Assembly (NCBI RefSeq): GCF_965216485.1
Contig: NZ_OZ244162.1
Coordinates: 62,001 to 126,000 of the forward strand
DNA from: Algiphilus sp965216485
GTDB lineage: Bacteria > Pseudomonadota > Gammaproteobacteria > Nevskiales > Nevskiaceae
Direction of reading: 5' to 3'
DNA: 64,000 nucleotides
The position numbers and the translations under genes were made by a program. Shown piece after piece: positions 17,023 through 26,113 of this stretch. The notes under the pieces were generated by a model, which ran no database searches, was not told where the DNA came from, and saw nothing but the letters and a program-made list of their open reading frames with translations. How positions within the stretch are numbered: position 1 is the stretch's first letter; each line of letters opens with the position of its first letter.

Positions 17023-18530
17023 GCCGCGTCGAATCGGTGACCTCTGGATCTACGCCTATAGGGAAAAGCCATTGCGGTTGCTGTGGTCGCCCCATGAAAA
17101 AGGCCACACGCGTGCACGGTGGCGTTCGCTTCTGCGCAGCGTGTTACAAGCGCGAGTTCCAGCGCGTTGCCTGCGCAAGTTGCGGCAACACAGCGCGAAT
17201 ACATCGGTCTCAGGAGAGCGGCCTTTGCGGGCCGTGTTCAAGGATCAACCGCAAGTGCTTGCGTTGCGGGCGCGATACTCCTCGTGCGGCACTTCGCGTG
17301 GGCGAGGGGGTGGTTTGCAAGCAGTGCCGAAAGCACTACCCGGGCGGGAAAACTGCGCCATCGTGGAACAACCGCCGAACATGCTCGGGATGCTACAAAT
17401 ATCGGCGCGTCGCGCGTTACACGCAGCATGGGCGACCGCTATGTCCCCTATGCTCGGAAGTCGATCGGAGCGACGATCTGAAGCGCGCGGGGAACGACTA
17501 TTGGATATCGGAAGTCGCCGAACGGCAGCTTAAGGCTCGCCAGAGGCTCGCAGCACCGTGGGCGCGTGAACTCTTTGACATGTTTGTTGAGCAGAAGATC
17601 GGCGAAATCGCGGCAAAGCCGCTCGCGGCTCGCCTCAACAACTTCGTCACAGACTTTGCGCAACTCGAGTCCAGGTTCGAGCACATCAGGGAAATAGACT
17701 CGAAGAAGCTATTAGAGCGCTATACGCCCGAAGAGTTGCGCGGCTCTCAAGCCGTCATGGCGTATCTGGCGGGACTCGGGATACGCACTCCCACAACCAG
17801 CGAAGTCAGCGAAGCTGCAGAAGAAAGAAAGATTGACACGCTACTGCAACGCGTCGCCAGCGAGCCGTGGTGGCCGACGCTCCGGGCCTTTGCCGATGAA
17901 CTGAAAAGACCCAACCACAGAGGCGCGTTTCGATCGACGCGCACGCGGAAGAGCTACCTCCAAGCCGCGACGGGATTGCTGCAGCACACAGCAACGAAGC
18001 CGCTTGATCAACGAGCAATCACAAGCTACCTCCGACGATGCCCAGGCCAGCGTAACGCTTTAATGCCCTTCGTTGGGCACTTGCGCCGAAATGGACATAG
18101 CGTTGAGTTGAAGCCAACACGCGCTCGTGAGGCGGCCACATCACGCAATGCGGCAGACGCAGCGATCAGGCAGCTTCTGGAGGTGCTTGACACTACTAAC
18201 AACTTTGCCGATGCGCGCGCCGCAATGGCTGGAGTATTGGTTGGGCTTACCGGCCTGCCGCTGGAGCAAGTCGTCAGGCTTGGCGTACGAGCAATCGAAC
18301 CCACAGGGTATGACGCTTACTTCTTTCGGACAGAAAGCGCCGCCATTGCTCTCGACCAGCGGCTTACTCACGCACTTACCAATTACCTGTCCCTAAGAGA
18401 CGGAGCCAAAGCAGCTCACAGTCATCACCTCTTCCCAGGCAATAGCCTGCACCGGAGCGTGGCCGCTGCAACTGTTTCTGCGAGACTTTCCCGCTTGGGG
18501 GCTTCTGCACGCTTACTAGCATCAAGCTAG
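17019..18530 (+). CDS. tnsF: TnsF-like target selector with degenerate tyrosine-recombinase domain
   Basis: A 503-residue protein. The first 160 residues are packed with Cys-x2-Cys zinc-ribbon pairs (CGCCGRP, CAACYKR, CASCGNT, CLRCGRD, CSGCYKY, CPLCSEV). A helical core-binding region follows (about 230-370), and a C-terminal tyrosine-recombinase-like fold (about 385-503). The catalytic first arginine appears replaced (GLTGLPLEQVVRL), and no HxxR box or nucleophilic tyrosine is seen. This matches published TnsF of Tn6022-like elements, which has an inactive recombinase domain and directs insertion into comM. The context here, a broken comM, agrees. Confidence 0.85.
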   Translation: MSRVESVTSGSTPIGKSHCGCCGRPMKKATRVHGGVRFCAACYKREFQRVACASCGNTARIHRSQESGLCGPCSRINRKCLRCGRDTPRAALRVGEGVVCKQCRKHYPGGKTAPSWNNRRTCSGCYKYRRVARYTQHGRPLCPLCSEVDRSDDLKRAGNDYWISEVAERQLKARQRLAAPWARELFDMFVEQKIGEIAAKPLAARLNNFVTDFAQLESRFEHIREIDSKKLLERYTPEELRGSQAVMAYLAGLGIRTPTTSEVSEAAEERKIDTLLQRVASEPWWPTLRAFADELKRPNHRGAFRSTRTRKSYLQAATGLLQHTATKPLDQRAITSYLRRCPGQRNALMPFVGHLRRNGHSVELKPTRAREAATSRNAADAAIRQLLEVLDTTNNFADARAAMAGVLVGLTGLPLEQVVRLGVRAIEPTGYDAYFFRTESAAIALDQRLTHALTNYLSLRDGAKAAHSHHLFPGNSLHRSVAAATVSARLSRLGASARLLASS

Positions 18531-18637
18531 ACCTGCAATGCATCAAGTAACCGGCTTGACCGGCTCCCAGAAAACTGGTCCGACCAGAAGTAGAGGATTC
18601 GGTCATGCTGGCCCTGTTGGGATGAGGGAGACATGGC

Positions 18638-18982
18638 ATGAAGAAGTCGCGATTTACCGAGGAGCAGGTTGCCTACGCGCTGAAGCAGGCGGAGCTGGGC
18701 ATGGCGGTAGGCGAGGTCTGCCGCAAGATGGGGATATCCGAGGCAACCTTCTATAGCTGGCGCAAGAAGTTCGGTGGTCTCGGACCATCTGAGCTCAAGC
18801 GGCTCCGGCTGCTCGAAGAGGAGAACCGGGAGCTCAAGCAGCTGGTCGCGGATCTCAGCCTGGACAAGGCCATGCTGCAGGACGTCGTTGCAAAAAAGCT
18901 CTTAGGCCCGCCAGGAAGCGCGAGCTGGTGGGTCGGTTGCAAGAGCGATATGGAGTCAGCGAGCGGCGCGGCTGCTCGGTGA
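18638..18982 (+). CDS. IS3-family transposase OrfA (element A)
   Basis: The N-terminal 90 residues (KKSRFTEEQVAYALKQAE, then ISEATFYSWRKKFGG) form the HTH of IS3 OrfA, followed by a leucine-zipper-like helix (KRLRLLEEENRELKQL). A slippery heptamer A6G at 18892-18898 is the expected minus-one frameshift site for making the OrfAB transposase. Read through in frame zero it continues to 18982 in non-homologous sequence. Without an intact OrfB the product cannot transpose the element. Confidence 0.85.
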   Translation: MKKSRFTEEQVAYALKQAELGMAVGEVCRKMGISEATFYSWRKKFGGLGPSELKRLRLLEEENRELKQLVADLSLDKAMLQDVVAKKLLGPPGSASWWVGCKSDMESASGAAAR

Positions 18983-19307
18983 TGCGTCTGGCGCGGTCGG
19001 TGTGCCGCTACGAGGCGAAGCCACGAAACTGCGCGGCCCTGCGCGGTCGCATCCGAGACATTGCGGCAACGCGCTGGTGGAAAGCTTCAATGGCCTGCTC
19101 CGGCAGGAGTGTCTGAACGAGCATTGGTTCTTGTCACTGGCCGACGCCCGGTGCAAGATCGAGCAGTGGCGATGCTTCTATAACGAGGGACGACGCCACT
19201 CTGCCCTCGGATGGAAGACGCCAGCGGAGTTCGCCCGCGAATACAGGGCCCGAGCGGGTTTCGCCGCATCTCAGGAGGCCGATTTTTCCACTATCGGTCG
19301 GACCTGA
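18899..19307 (+). pseudogene. IS3-family OrfB remnant (element A)
   Basis: After the A6G slip the minus-one frame gives RPARKRELVGRLQERYG and SVMRLARSVCRYEAKPR, the OrfB start. Near 19065 the sequence jumps, out of frame, to NALVESFNGLLRQECLNEHW, the end of the catalytic domain. The intervening part with the first two catalytic aspartates is deleted. Only the final glutamate region (ESFNG) and C-terminus remain. Confidence 0.85.
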
Positions 19308-19323
19308 TTCTGGGAGCCGGTCA

Positions 19324-19374
19324 AGAAGCCATCTTCTCAAGTTTCGGATGGACTCAGAATCGGCGGGCAGGTCA
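19324..19374 (-). mobile_element. Relic end of IS3-family element B
   Basis: Positions 19328-19363 are a 33/36 inverted copy of 24714-24749, the region ahead of orfA in element B. The outer end here (GGGCAGGTCA, ending 19374) matches the right terminus of element B (GGCAGGTCA, ending 25909). Only about 50 bp survive, cut off by element A. Confidence 0.7.
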
Positions 19375-19482
19375 TCATCAAGGTGCTGGACGCCATGATC
19401 GCCAAGCATCAGATGACCGATACCCTCAAGGCCATGGAGGGCTGAGAAACACGATCAAGGAAGTTTCGTGCTGCGCCAAAAC

Positions 19483-19504
19483 AAACCCCGCCAAGGCGGG
19501 GTTT
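19483..19504 (-). terminator. Terminator downstream of the Rhs/immunity pair
   Basis: A 9-bp stem (AAACCCCGC with GCGGGGTTT) around a 4-base loop. On the minus strand it is followed by TGTTTTGG, so it would stop leftward transcription 21 bp after the immunity-like gene. Confidence 0.75.
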
Positions 19505-19524
19505 GCGGATCGTGTTGCTGCTTT

Positions 19525-19845
19525 TCAGTCGATGTATTGGACGTCTCGTACCTTGCCACGCTCTATCTCAAAGACAATATCGCCCAGTTGGTGGCCACTC
19601 TCTACTCTCTTGACGATTACCCCATCTGCACTTAGTTCATTGCCAAGCGCAATAACTCGGGACTCATCTTTTCCGCGCCAGTCTCGGCGCAGGATCACCA
19701 TCGCCAAGTCGCTCCTATCTGCGAGACGTTTCGTTTCCGACCTAGAGTTATCGAGTGCGGCTCCGGCATTAAGTAGCAGCACCATCGAGAAGATCGCCCC
19801 AAGTGCTACTAATCCGAGTAAAAACCAAGGCAGCCATTTGATCAT
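19525..19845 (-). CDS. Small membrane-anchored protein, candidate immunity to the Rhs toxin
   Basis: A 106-residue protein with one N-terminal membrane helix (WFLLGLVALGAIFSMVLLL) and a soluble part likely to face the periplasm. No family is recognised. Its start overlaps the rhs stop (ATGA), the usual place and coupling for an immunity gene, and it shares the unusual AT-rich composition of rhs. The periplasm-facing layout would suit a toxin acting outside the cytoplasm. Immunity is inferred from context only. Confidence 0.6.
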   Translation of the reverse strand: MIKWLPWFLLGLVALGAIFSMVLLLNAGAALDNSRSETKRLADRSDLAMVILRRDWRGKDESRVIALGNELSADGVIVKRVESGHQLGDIVFEIERGKVRDVQYID

Positions 19846-22800
19846 CTCAGCCCCGCACCTAATGCGTCACGAGCGAACGTGGTGCAGGTGTTAAAATTCC
19901 ACGGCATCCAACTATATGGCGCGCGATTCGGCTCATTCATTCGGTTCTCAGCGAAATCGTTGATCCGATCCGCGTCAGCATCGGCTTCGCAGCTTGTCTC
20001 AGCCTCGGTGCCGTTTCCGATGCGGTTCAGTGCTTCCTGGAGTCGTGCCCAAGATTCGGGCGTAGGCTGACCGCCCGGCCCAATATCTAAGTCGGGAATC
20101 GTCCTTCGCCGTACGTTGCCAAAGTCGCTTTCGTAACGGCCATATTCGTAGTATCTGGTGCGACCTTGATCGTCATAGGACACCACGCCGGCGTGAGTAA
20201 GCGGGACTTTGGTGTTTGTCCCTGGAATCGTGATCGGATACCCCGGAAAGCCGACATAACATCCGGCCAGGCCCCATGGATCAATGAAGTTTAGGGGGTT
20301 CTGCCCTACATACCCGTAGGTGTTCAGCCCCCCCACTAAACCGATAGGATCACTGGTAATATACCGGCCCAGATCAGGGTCATAATACCGATGCCAGTTG
20401 TAATTCAGTCCAGATTCTTCATCGTGGTACTGCCCAGGAAAGCGCAACGCGTATTTCGCTTCTACAAATTGACCATCAGGCGATCCGTCCGGGTTGGCAT
20501 CGCCAAAAGCCAAGGCATCCCACGCCCAAACAGGTCGAGAATTATAGTTATCAATCTGTCGCGGTGCGTTTCTCCAATCGGAGTGCATATAGTATGCAAC
20601 ATACGGCCGAAGCACCGCCATTGGATACCCTCCTATGTATACCGTTTCCTGCTCCAACCTTCCATTAGAGTCATACTCACCGTCTAAGCGTCCACTCTCA
20701 TCATAGGTGAACAGCCGAACTCCTGCTTGCGAAGTTTTTCTTTGTCGCTGCCCCAATCCATTGTAAGTAGCTGAGAGCAGCACTTCTGCTGGGTTTGCCA
20801 TGTTCTTAACATGCGCTAGCCGGTTTGCAGCATTATATGCGTAGACCCGTTCTCCACCAGTGAGACTCGATCCGTTTGGATCATAAGTGACAGCCTCAGA
20901 ATTGACGCTCAAGATTCTATTGCTGGCAGGATCAATTGAATAGGAGGTAGAAATATCCCCCTTACGCATTGTAGTGCGGTTACCATTCAGGTCATAAGTA
21001 AATGTCTGCTCAAAACCGTTCCCTATTATTGATGAAATCCGATCTGATTGAGACTCGTACTGAATTTCGTAGGAGCCACTCAGCGCACTCTCATTCCCAT
21101 AGGTGTATCCCACTACACGTGAAGCGGTATCGTAACGGATCTCACTGTGGATAGAGTCCTCGACGATTCTGCCATTTAGGTCAAACGTTCTTGAATGCGT
21201 AGTGCCGTCATAGGAAGTCCATGACTCAAGCATTCCAAAGGGGGAATAGGTAAGGTTAGTCGCTATCGTGTAGCCATTGACAGCGACTGAGCGGATACTC
21301 CCCTTGCTCGAAGTGTAGCTCAGGACTTTGCCGCTCGGGCGCACTACTTGCTTCAGAGAGCCTGTAGCTGTGTCATAAGCATATTGGGTGACGAGCGAGG
21401 TCCCGCCCACAGTGACCACTGTCTTTACCACCCGGCCGAGTCCATCATACTTCCAATCCGTTACTCCAGCTTCATCGACCATTCGGGTCAACTTTCCAAT
21501 ACCCTTCCCATGGTCTGGATCCGTTAAATCATAAACGAAGGCTTCTGCCCCCCCGTCAGCGTAAGTAACGCGAACTATTCTACCTAAGGCATCATATTGA
21601 AATTCCGTCTCTTGCCCTTTGGCGTCCTTCCGCTTCAGCAGATTTCCCGCCGAGTCGTGCATCAAGTTAAGGCTGAGCCCTGCGTCAGGGCTGTCAGTTG
21701 CTAGAAGATCTCCCAAGGAATTACTGGAATAGGTGGTTTTCAACCCACGAGGATCAGTTACTGATAAGAGATCGTCAAGTTCGTTATATTCTAGCTGTAC
21801 TTCTGCTCCATCGGGCAACGTAACGCTCGACTCAAGATTAAGACGTGTGTATTGACGTGTAGTGACGCGACCTAGGGGATCCGTAACACTAGCAAGGTTG
21901 CCTTCTGCATCGTAGTCAAAAGCAGTCACTTCTCCACCATAAGCGCCCGAGCTGGCAACAATCCTACCAAGCGCATCGTACTCGGCTTTTTGCAAGCCAA
22001 TTAGCTGATCTTGTGCGTTTCGGATATCCGTTTGTACACGGTTCCCGGCGGCGTCTCGTTCAAACTCAACGCGATTGCCGTCGGCATCCGTAACTTCCAA
22101 GAACTCGCCTAGCAGGTTGTATTCGAATACAAACTCCTTCCCGCTTGGCTGGAGCCATCGGTGAAGCTCGCCGGTGGGGTGATAAGTGTATTCTGTCTTC
22201 AACCCTTCGATCTCTATCGACGCTACTCCACCTTTGGCGTTGTATGAGACGACCGTAGCGGTTCCATTAGGATCGGTAATTTGGGTAGGCTGTCCGGGCC
22301 CTATATATCCGCTATAACTTGTGACATGACCGAGAGGGTTCGTTACTTGAGCAAGCTGCCCGGAACTGGGTGCTTCTCCACCAATGGGGTGGTATGCGTA
22401 CGTTGTAATGTCAGCGACATCGTCCCTGGGGCCGTCTACGCTGACTAGGCGGTTGTTCTCATCGTATGAATAGTGCCACTCGCGGACACGCCCGCCCGAA
22501 GAGTCAGTAACAGAACGAGCTACTAGGTTTCGATACTGGTCGTACGAAAGCTCTACGATTCTCCCTCCACGTTCAATTCGGACCGGTGTATCAAAATCAG
22601 CGTGCCACCCGATGGTTGTCACCCTCGCCTCTGGGGTTGCAGCTGCTTCCACGATTTGTGTCACGAGATTCCGGTCCAGGTCGTAGTTGTATTGAGTCTG
22701 CGTCCCCCCAAAACTTATCTCACTGATCACCTTTCCGTCTGGGCTGAAAATTCGCTCAGAGGTTCTGTTGGAGCAATCTCCGCAAGGGGTCGTAATACGT

Positions 22801-24419
22801 TCTAGGAGCGGACCTCTCACAGTATTCCTATAAGCGTACTCTTGCACATTGCCATTCGGCTGGCTCACACGCATCATTTGGTCGCTTAGGTATTCGATTG
22901 ACGTTGTCCGCAAACCGTTTCCCTCTGCAACCTCTATGACCCTACCATTATCATCGTACTTCCACTCATAGCGCTTATTTCCACTCTCATCAATCATTGA
23001 GCGTAGTTTTGCGCGGGGTATCAAAACACCCCCTCCAGCATCCAGTGGTTCGCTTGCTACGTACTCGTATTCCAGAGTATCACCAGCGCGGTCAATGACG
23101 CGCGAGAGATTGCAGTTTGAGTCGTATTCATAATGGGTTTCGCCACCATTTGGATGAACGAGGCCGGTGATTGCCGGGCAGCGCTCCGCATCGAAGCGAT
23201 AACTAAATTCTTCTCCTAGATCACTCTTGAACGTCACAGTCCCTTTAGTCGTGCTCCCTGACTCCATTTTCGAAGACTGCGTTAAGACCCTACCGTTACT
23301 GAGCTCGTGGGAAATTAGTGTGCGTCCGTCTTCAGCAAACCTTGTTACAGAGCCGTCACGAGAGGTCAAAACATAGCGTGCCCCGTCAGGCGCAACAGGT
23401 TCCAGATATTCCATTTTGTCGCTAACACTGGAGTCAGCATAATACTCGCCGACTTGACCCAGCAACCGATAAAATGTGGTGTGCCGACTATCCGGCCAAA
23501 TGACATCTACTGTCTCATTCATCGCCACTACGTCACCGCTTTCGGCGTCAGCAATTGTGCGTGTAGTCCGAAGCCCGAAAACTGGATAATGTTGCCCAAT
23601 CTTCCATCGCGATTCTCGTGAATCCAAGACTCTCGGAGGCGAGAGGAAATCCTCGTGAAAGCTCAGCCCGTCGTTCTCCCGCAGAACAACGTTGCCGGAA
23701 ATAATTTCGACCGTTCCTGCCGCTGCGTTGTGCGAGTTCGTGAAGCAATCCGGGTCTGCGTTTTTTTCTAGCAGTATTGAGGCTTTATAGTCGCCAACCC
23801 CACTATAGTTTGGGCCAGTCACTGTCGCCACGATTGAGATTTCATGCATCTCTTCAGTGGTCATATCCGGACTAGTAATAATTGTTATTTCTAGGCCTCT
23901 TTTGGGGAAAGCGGTGCAGCCGTTATATTCAATTCTTTTCGGCTCCAAGGTTACTGTAGCGCCTACCGGAACAGACGACTCATCCAACGCAAATTCCATG
24001 ACCGTGCCAAGCGGAGCGCAAGCTAACTCTGGCCTATAGGTGACAGTATCTCCCTGGAATATCGTACAAAGATACATTTCATTTCCGTAATAGCTACAAG
24101 AAGGCCGGTTAGGGTCCCCATTATCCACCACGTAGGGCACCCCTGGCTCACTACTAGCGCTGCGAAAGCGAACCTCACCCACATCAGCTGAAGGGGCCTG
24201 AACCAATGCATTTTCATGAACTTCGTTAGCCAGTCCGTTTGTTAGAATTTTTGAGTATATTGCGTTTGCATTTGGGTCTCCGGAATGCTCTTCAGCTGCC
24301 TCGTCAAAACGTGAACACCCGGATAGCATGAAAATTGGCGCCAAGAAAATAAGAAAGAAGACCGCGTGCAAGCAGCACTTTTCACGGTTCAGTCGGTGCA
24401 ATGCGGATGAAACGGACAT
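19842..24419 (-). CDS. Rhs/YD-repeat lipoprotein with C-terminal toxin-like domain
   Basis: A protein of about 1525 residues. The N-terminus is a lipoprotein signal with lipobox MLSGC (C35). Dozens of YD repeats run from about residue 400 to 1290 (forms such as YDALGRIVRVTYADG). The core ends with YYDPDLGRYITSDPIGL and the hypervariable junction PLNFIDPWGLAG. The last 140 residues carry THAGVVSYD, YYEYGRY and NFNTCTTFARDALGAG, a His-then-Cys order seen in permuted NlpC/P60-like hydrolases. No PAAR domain or T6SS gene is nearby. The ATG at 24419 has AGGTGA ahead; a GTG lies 9 bp upstream. Base composition is clearly more AT-rich than neighbours. Confidence 0.9.
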   Translation of the reverse strand: MSVSSALHRLNREKCCLHAVFFLIFLAPIFMLSGCSRFDEAAEEHSGDPNANAIYSKILTNGLANEVHENALVQAPSADVGEVRFRSASSEPGVPYVVDNGDPNRPSCSYYGNEMYLCTIFQGDTVTYRPELACAPLGTVMEFALDESSVPVGATVTLEPKRIEYNGCTAFPKRGLEITIITSPDMTTEEMHEISIVATVTGPNYSGVGDYKASILLEKNADPDCFTNSHNAAAGTVEIISGNVVLRENDGLSFHEDFLSPPRVLDSRESRWKIGQHYPVFGLRTTRTIADAESGDVVAMNETVDVIWPDSRHTTFYRLLGQVGEYYADSSVSDKMEYLEPVAPDGARYVLTSRDGSVTRFAEDGRTLISHELSNGRVLTQSSKMESGSTTKGTVTFKSDLGEEFSYRFDAERCPAITGLVHPNGGETHYEYDSNCNLSRVIDRAGDTLEYEYVASEPLDAGGGVLIPRAKLRSMIDESGNKRYEWKYDDNGRVIEVAEGNGLRTTSIEYLSDQMMRVSQPNGNVQEYAYRNTVRGPLLERITTPCGDCSNRTSERIFSPDGKVISEISFGGTQTQYNYDLDRNLVTQIVEAAATPEARVTTIGWHADFDTPVRIERGGRIVELSYDQYRNLVARSVTDSSGGRVREWHYSYDENNRLVSVDGPRDDVADITTYAYHPIGGEAPSSGQLAQVTNPLGHVTSYSGYIGPGQPTQITDPNGTATVVSYNAKGGVASIEIEGLKTEYTYHPTGELHRWLQPSGKEFVFEYNLLGEFLEVTDADGNRVEFERDAAGNRVQTDIRNAQDQLIGLQKAEYDALGRIVASSGAYGGEVTAFDYDAEGNLASVTDPLGRVTTRQYTRLNLESSVTLPDGAEVQLEYNELDDLLSVTDPRGLKTTYSSNSLGDLLATDSPDAGLSLNLMHDSAGNLLKRKDAKGQETEFQYDALGRIVRVTYADGGAEAFVYDLTDPDHGKGIGKLTRMVDEAGVTDWKYDGLGRVVKTVVTVGGTSLVTQYAYDTATGSLKQVVRPSGKVLSYTSSKGSIRSVAVNGYTIATNLTYSPFGMLESWTSYDGTTHSRTFDLNGRIVEDSIHSEIRYDTASRVVGYTYGNESALSGSYEIQYESQSDRISSIIGNGFEQTFTYDLNGNRTTMRKGDISTSYSIDPASNRILSVNSEAVTYDPNGSSLTGGERVYAYNAANRLAHVKNMANPAEVLLSATYNGLGQRQRKTSQAGVRLFTYDESGRLDGEYDSNGRLEQETVYIGGYPMAVLRPYVAYYMHSDWRNAPRQIDNYNSRPVWAWDALAFGDANPDGSPDGQFVEAKYALRFPGQYHDEESGLNYNWHRYYDPDLGRYITSDPIGLVGGLNTYGYVGQNPLNFIDPWGLAGCYVGFPGYPITIPGTNTKVPLTHAGVVSYDDQGRTRYYEYGRYESDFGNVRRRTIPDLDIGPGGQPTPESWARLQEALNRIGNGTEAETSCEADADADRINDFAENRMNEPNRAPYSWMPWNFNTCTTFARDALGAGLR

Positions 24420-24736
24420 TTTGGTCACCTATGGCGGAAGAGTTGAGCAGGTGTATCGCGTGGAGTTGGAAGGTCAGGTGCGATAACAATAGGTGCGAAA
24501 ATCCGCGTCCGAGAGGCGGGCATGACCCAGAGGTACGGCATAGCTGACAAGTGGTTCAGGCTTCGTGTCAGGCCGATTAAGCACCGTTTTGAAAGTTGGT
24601 GGTTCGTGAGTTGCTCAACTGCTGAAGTGGCACGCATTCGTTTGTCGTTACGCGCGGGAGCCTCGATTTCCTCATGAGAATCCGTGCATAACTTTTGTTG
24701 CGTGTCCTTCCAGCCGATTCTCGGTCCATCTGAAAC

Positions 24737-25036
24737 TTGAGAAGATGGCCTCTGCACACGGAGCAGAGGCAGATTAGGAAGAGTCGATTCAGTGAAGGGC
24801 AGATGGTGCGCATCTTGCGGGAGACGGATGTCCGCCCGGTCAGTGAGGTCGCCAAAAAGCACGGAGTAAGCGAGCAGACGTTGTATTCGTGGCGCAAGCG
24901 CTTTGGCGGGCTGGAGACAGCGGATGTGGAGCGGCTTCGAGCTGTGGAGGCAGAAAACGCGCGCCTGAAGCGCCTACTGGCTGAGCGCGACCTGGAGGTC
25001 GACGCACTCAAGGACATCGCCAAGGGAAAATTCTAG
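24737..25036 (+). CDS. IS3-family transposase OrfA (element B)
   Basis: The HTH and helix of OrfA: KSRFSEGQMVRILRETDVRP, GVSEQTLYSWRKRFGGLE, then ENARLKRLLAERDLEVDALK. The usual start codon before RKSRFSEG reads ATT here, so the original start seems lost. The frame is open from an ATG at 24737 with 14 extra non-homologous residues. Confidence 0.75.
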   Translation: MRRWPLHTEQRQIRKSRFSEGQMVRILRETDVRPVSEVAKKHGVSEQTLYSWRKRFGGLETADVERLRAVEAENARLKRLLAERDLEVDALKDIAKGKF

Positions 25037-25039
25037 GCG

Positions 25040-25895
25040 CGCCCGCACGCCGACGGGCCGTGCAGCACGCGGTCCGACTCGGTGTGTGACAGAGGCGAGC
25101 GGGCGCGCTGCTTGCCGTTGCGAGATCCACCTTGCGTTACGAGTCGGTTCTGGAGAAGCGAGTTGCCCCGGCCATCGCTGTCATGCGCGAGCTGGCCGTC
25201 CAGTACCCGCGCTACGGCTACCGGCGCATTCGAATATTCCTTGCCAGAGAAGGTCATCCGATGAGCGTCGTGCGCTGCCACCGGCTCTGGTACAAGGCCG
25301 GCCTCCAGGTGCCCCGCAAGCGGCCGAGGAAGCGCGTGGCTGTTTCTCGTCCCAAGCCACTGACACCCAGCATGCGCAACCAGGTCTGGGCCTATGATTT
25401 CGTCTTCGATGCCTGTGCCAAGGGCCCGAAGCTCAAATGCCTGACGATCATCGACGAATACACCCGCGAGTGCCTGGCCATCGACGTGGCCGGCTCTATC
25501 CGCTCCGCACGGGTCGTCGATGTGCTGAGCCGGTTGATCAACCAGCATGGCGCACCGCAGATCATTCGATCGGACAATGGGCCTGAATTCGTGTCGCGCG
25601 CCGTCCTGCAAGAATCAACGACTCCAAGGTCGATACGGCGCACAGCAAACCCGGCAAGCCATGGCAGACCGGCACGGACAAGAGTTTCAACGGCAAGCTA
25701 CGTGACGAATGTCTGTCGATGGAGTGGTTCCGCTCCCGCACCGAAGCCCGGGTCATCATCGAAGCATGGCGTCGTCATTACAACGCCGTCCGCCCGCATT
25801 CAAGCCTTGGCTACCCAACACCAAACGGGTACAAAGCCACTCTCAGCAGCAACCACCAACCGGAGGCCGGATTCCTTGAATCAGTGGTCAGATAA
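25040..25895 (+). pseudogene. IS3-family OrfB (element B), multiply inactivated
   Basis: Recognisable OrfB with RYGYRRIRIFLAREG, the first aspartate in WAYDFVFDA and the second in IRSDNGPEFVSRA. Three lesions are visible: an in-frame TGA at 25087, a frameshift near 25611-25620 after SRAVLQ, and replacement of the catalytic glutamate by lysine (TDKSFNGKLRDE). The C-terminus resumes in another frame through AWRRHYNAVRPHSSLGY to a TAA at 25893. Confidence 0.88.
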
Positions 25896-26113
25896 AGGCA
25901 GGCAGGTCAATACCATAACCAGTCACCCTAGCTCCCCCTGACAAATACGCACAACCAAGGACCGGGACAGGATTTGTCATGCGCATTGCCGTTTACTTTC
26001 GTACGAGCGCCGTGGGGGGTTAACTTCACCCCGTACGAGAAGTGATTATGCAATCCAACCTATCACCCTGAGAAAATTGCGGGATATCGATAGTATTGCC
26101 AATAGCCCCAAAA

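Larger units (their letters stand above)
18557..19323 (+). mobile_element. IS3-family element A, internally deleted
   Basis: Terminal inverted repeats are visible: TGACCGGCTCCCAG at the left, and its complement ending in GGTCA at the right, with similar sequence for about 28 bp. At 767 bp it is roughly half the usual IS3 length because most of orfB is missing. No clear 3-bp target duplication flanks it. It lies 26 bp after tnsF. Confidence 0.85.
24714..25909 (+). mobile_element. IS3-family element B, decayed
   Basis: The right terminus GGCAGGTCA ends at 25909. The left terminus has lost its outermost bases, with homology to the relic end at 19328-19363 starting at 24714. It contains orfA and a multiply damaged orfB. 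Together with the inverted relic it brackets the Rhs module. Confidence 0.8.

Noticed and set aside
19375..19445. Short open tail (VIIKVLDAMIAKHQM) ending in TGA between the IS relic and terminator
   Set aside because: It could be the end of a lost gene, but it is too short to identify and lacks a start.
26000..26039. Direct repeats of CGTACGAG around a GGGGTTAACTTCACCCC dyad upstream of the WYL gene's 3' end
   Set aside because: Only two short copies, no gene nearby to control, and no match to a known site; chance cannot be excluded.
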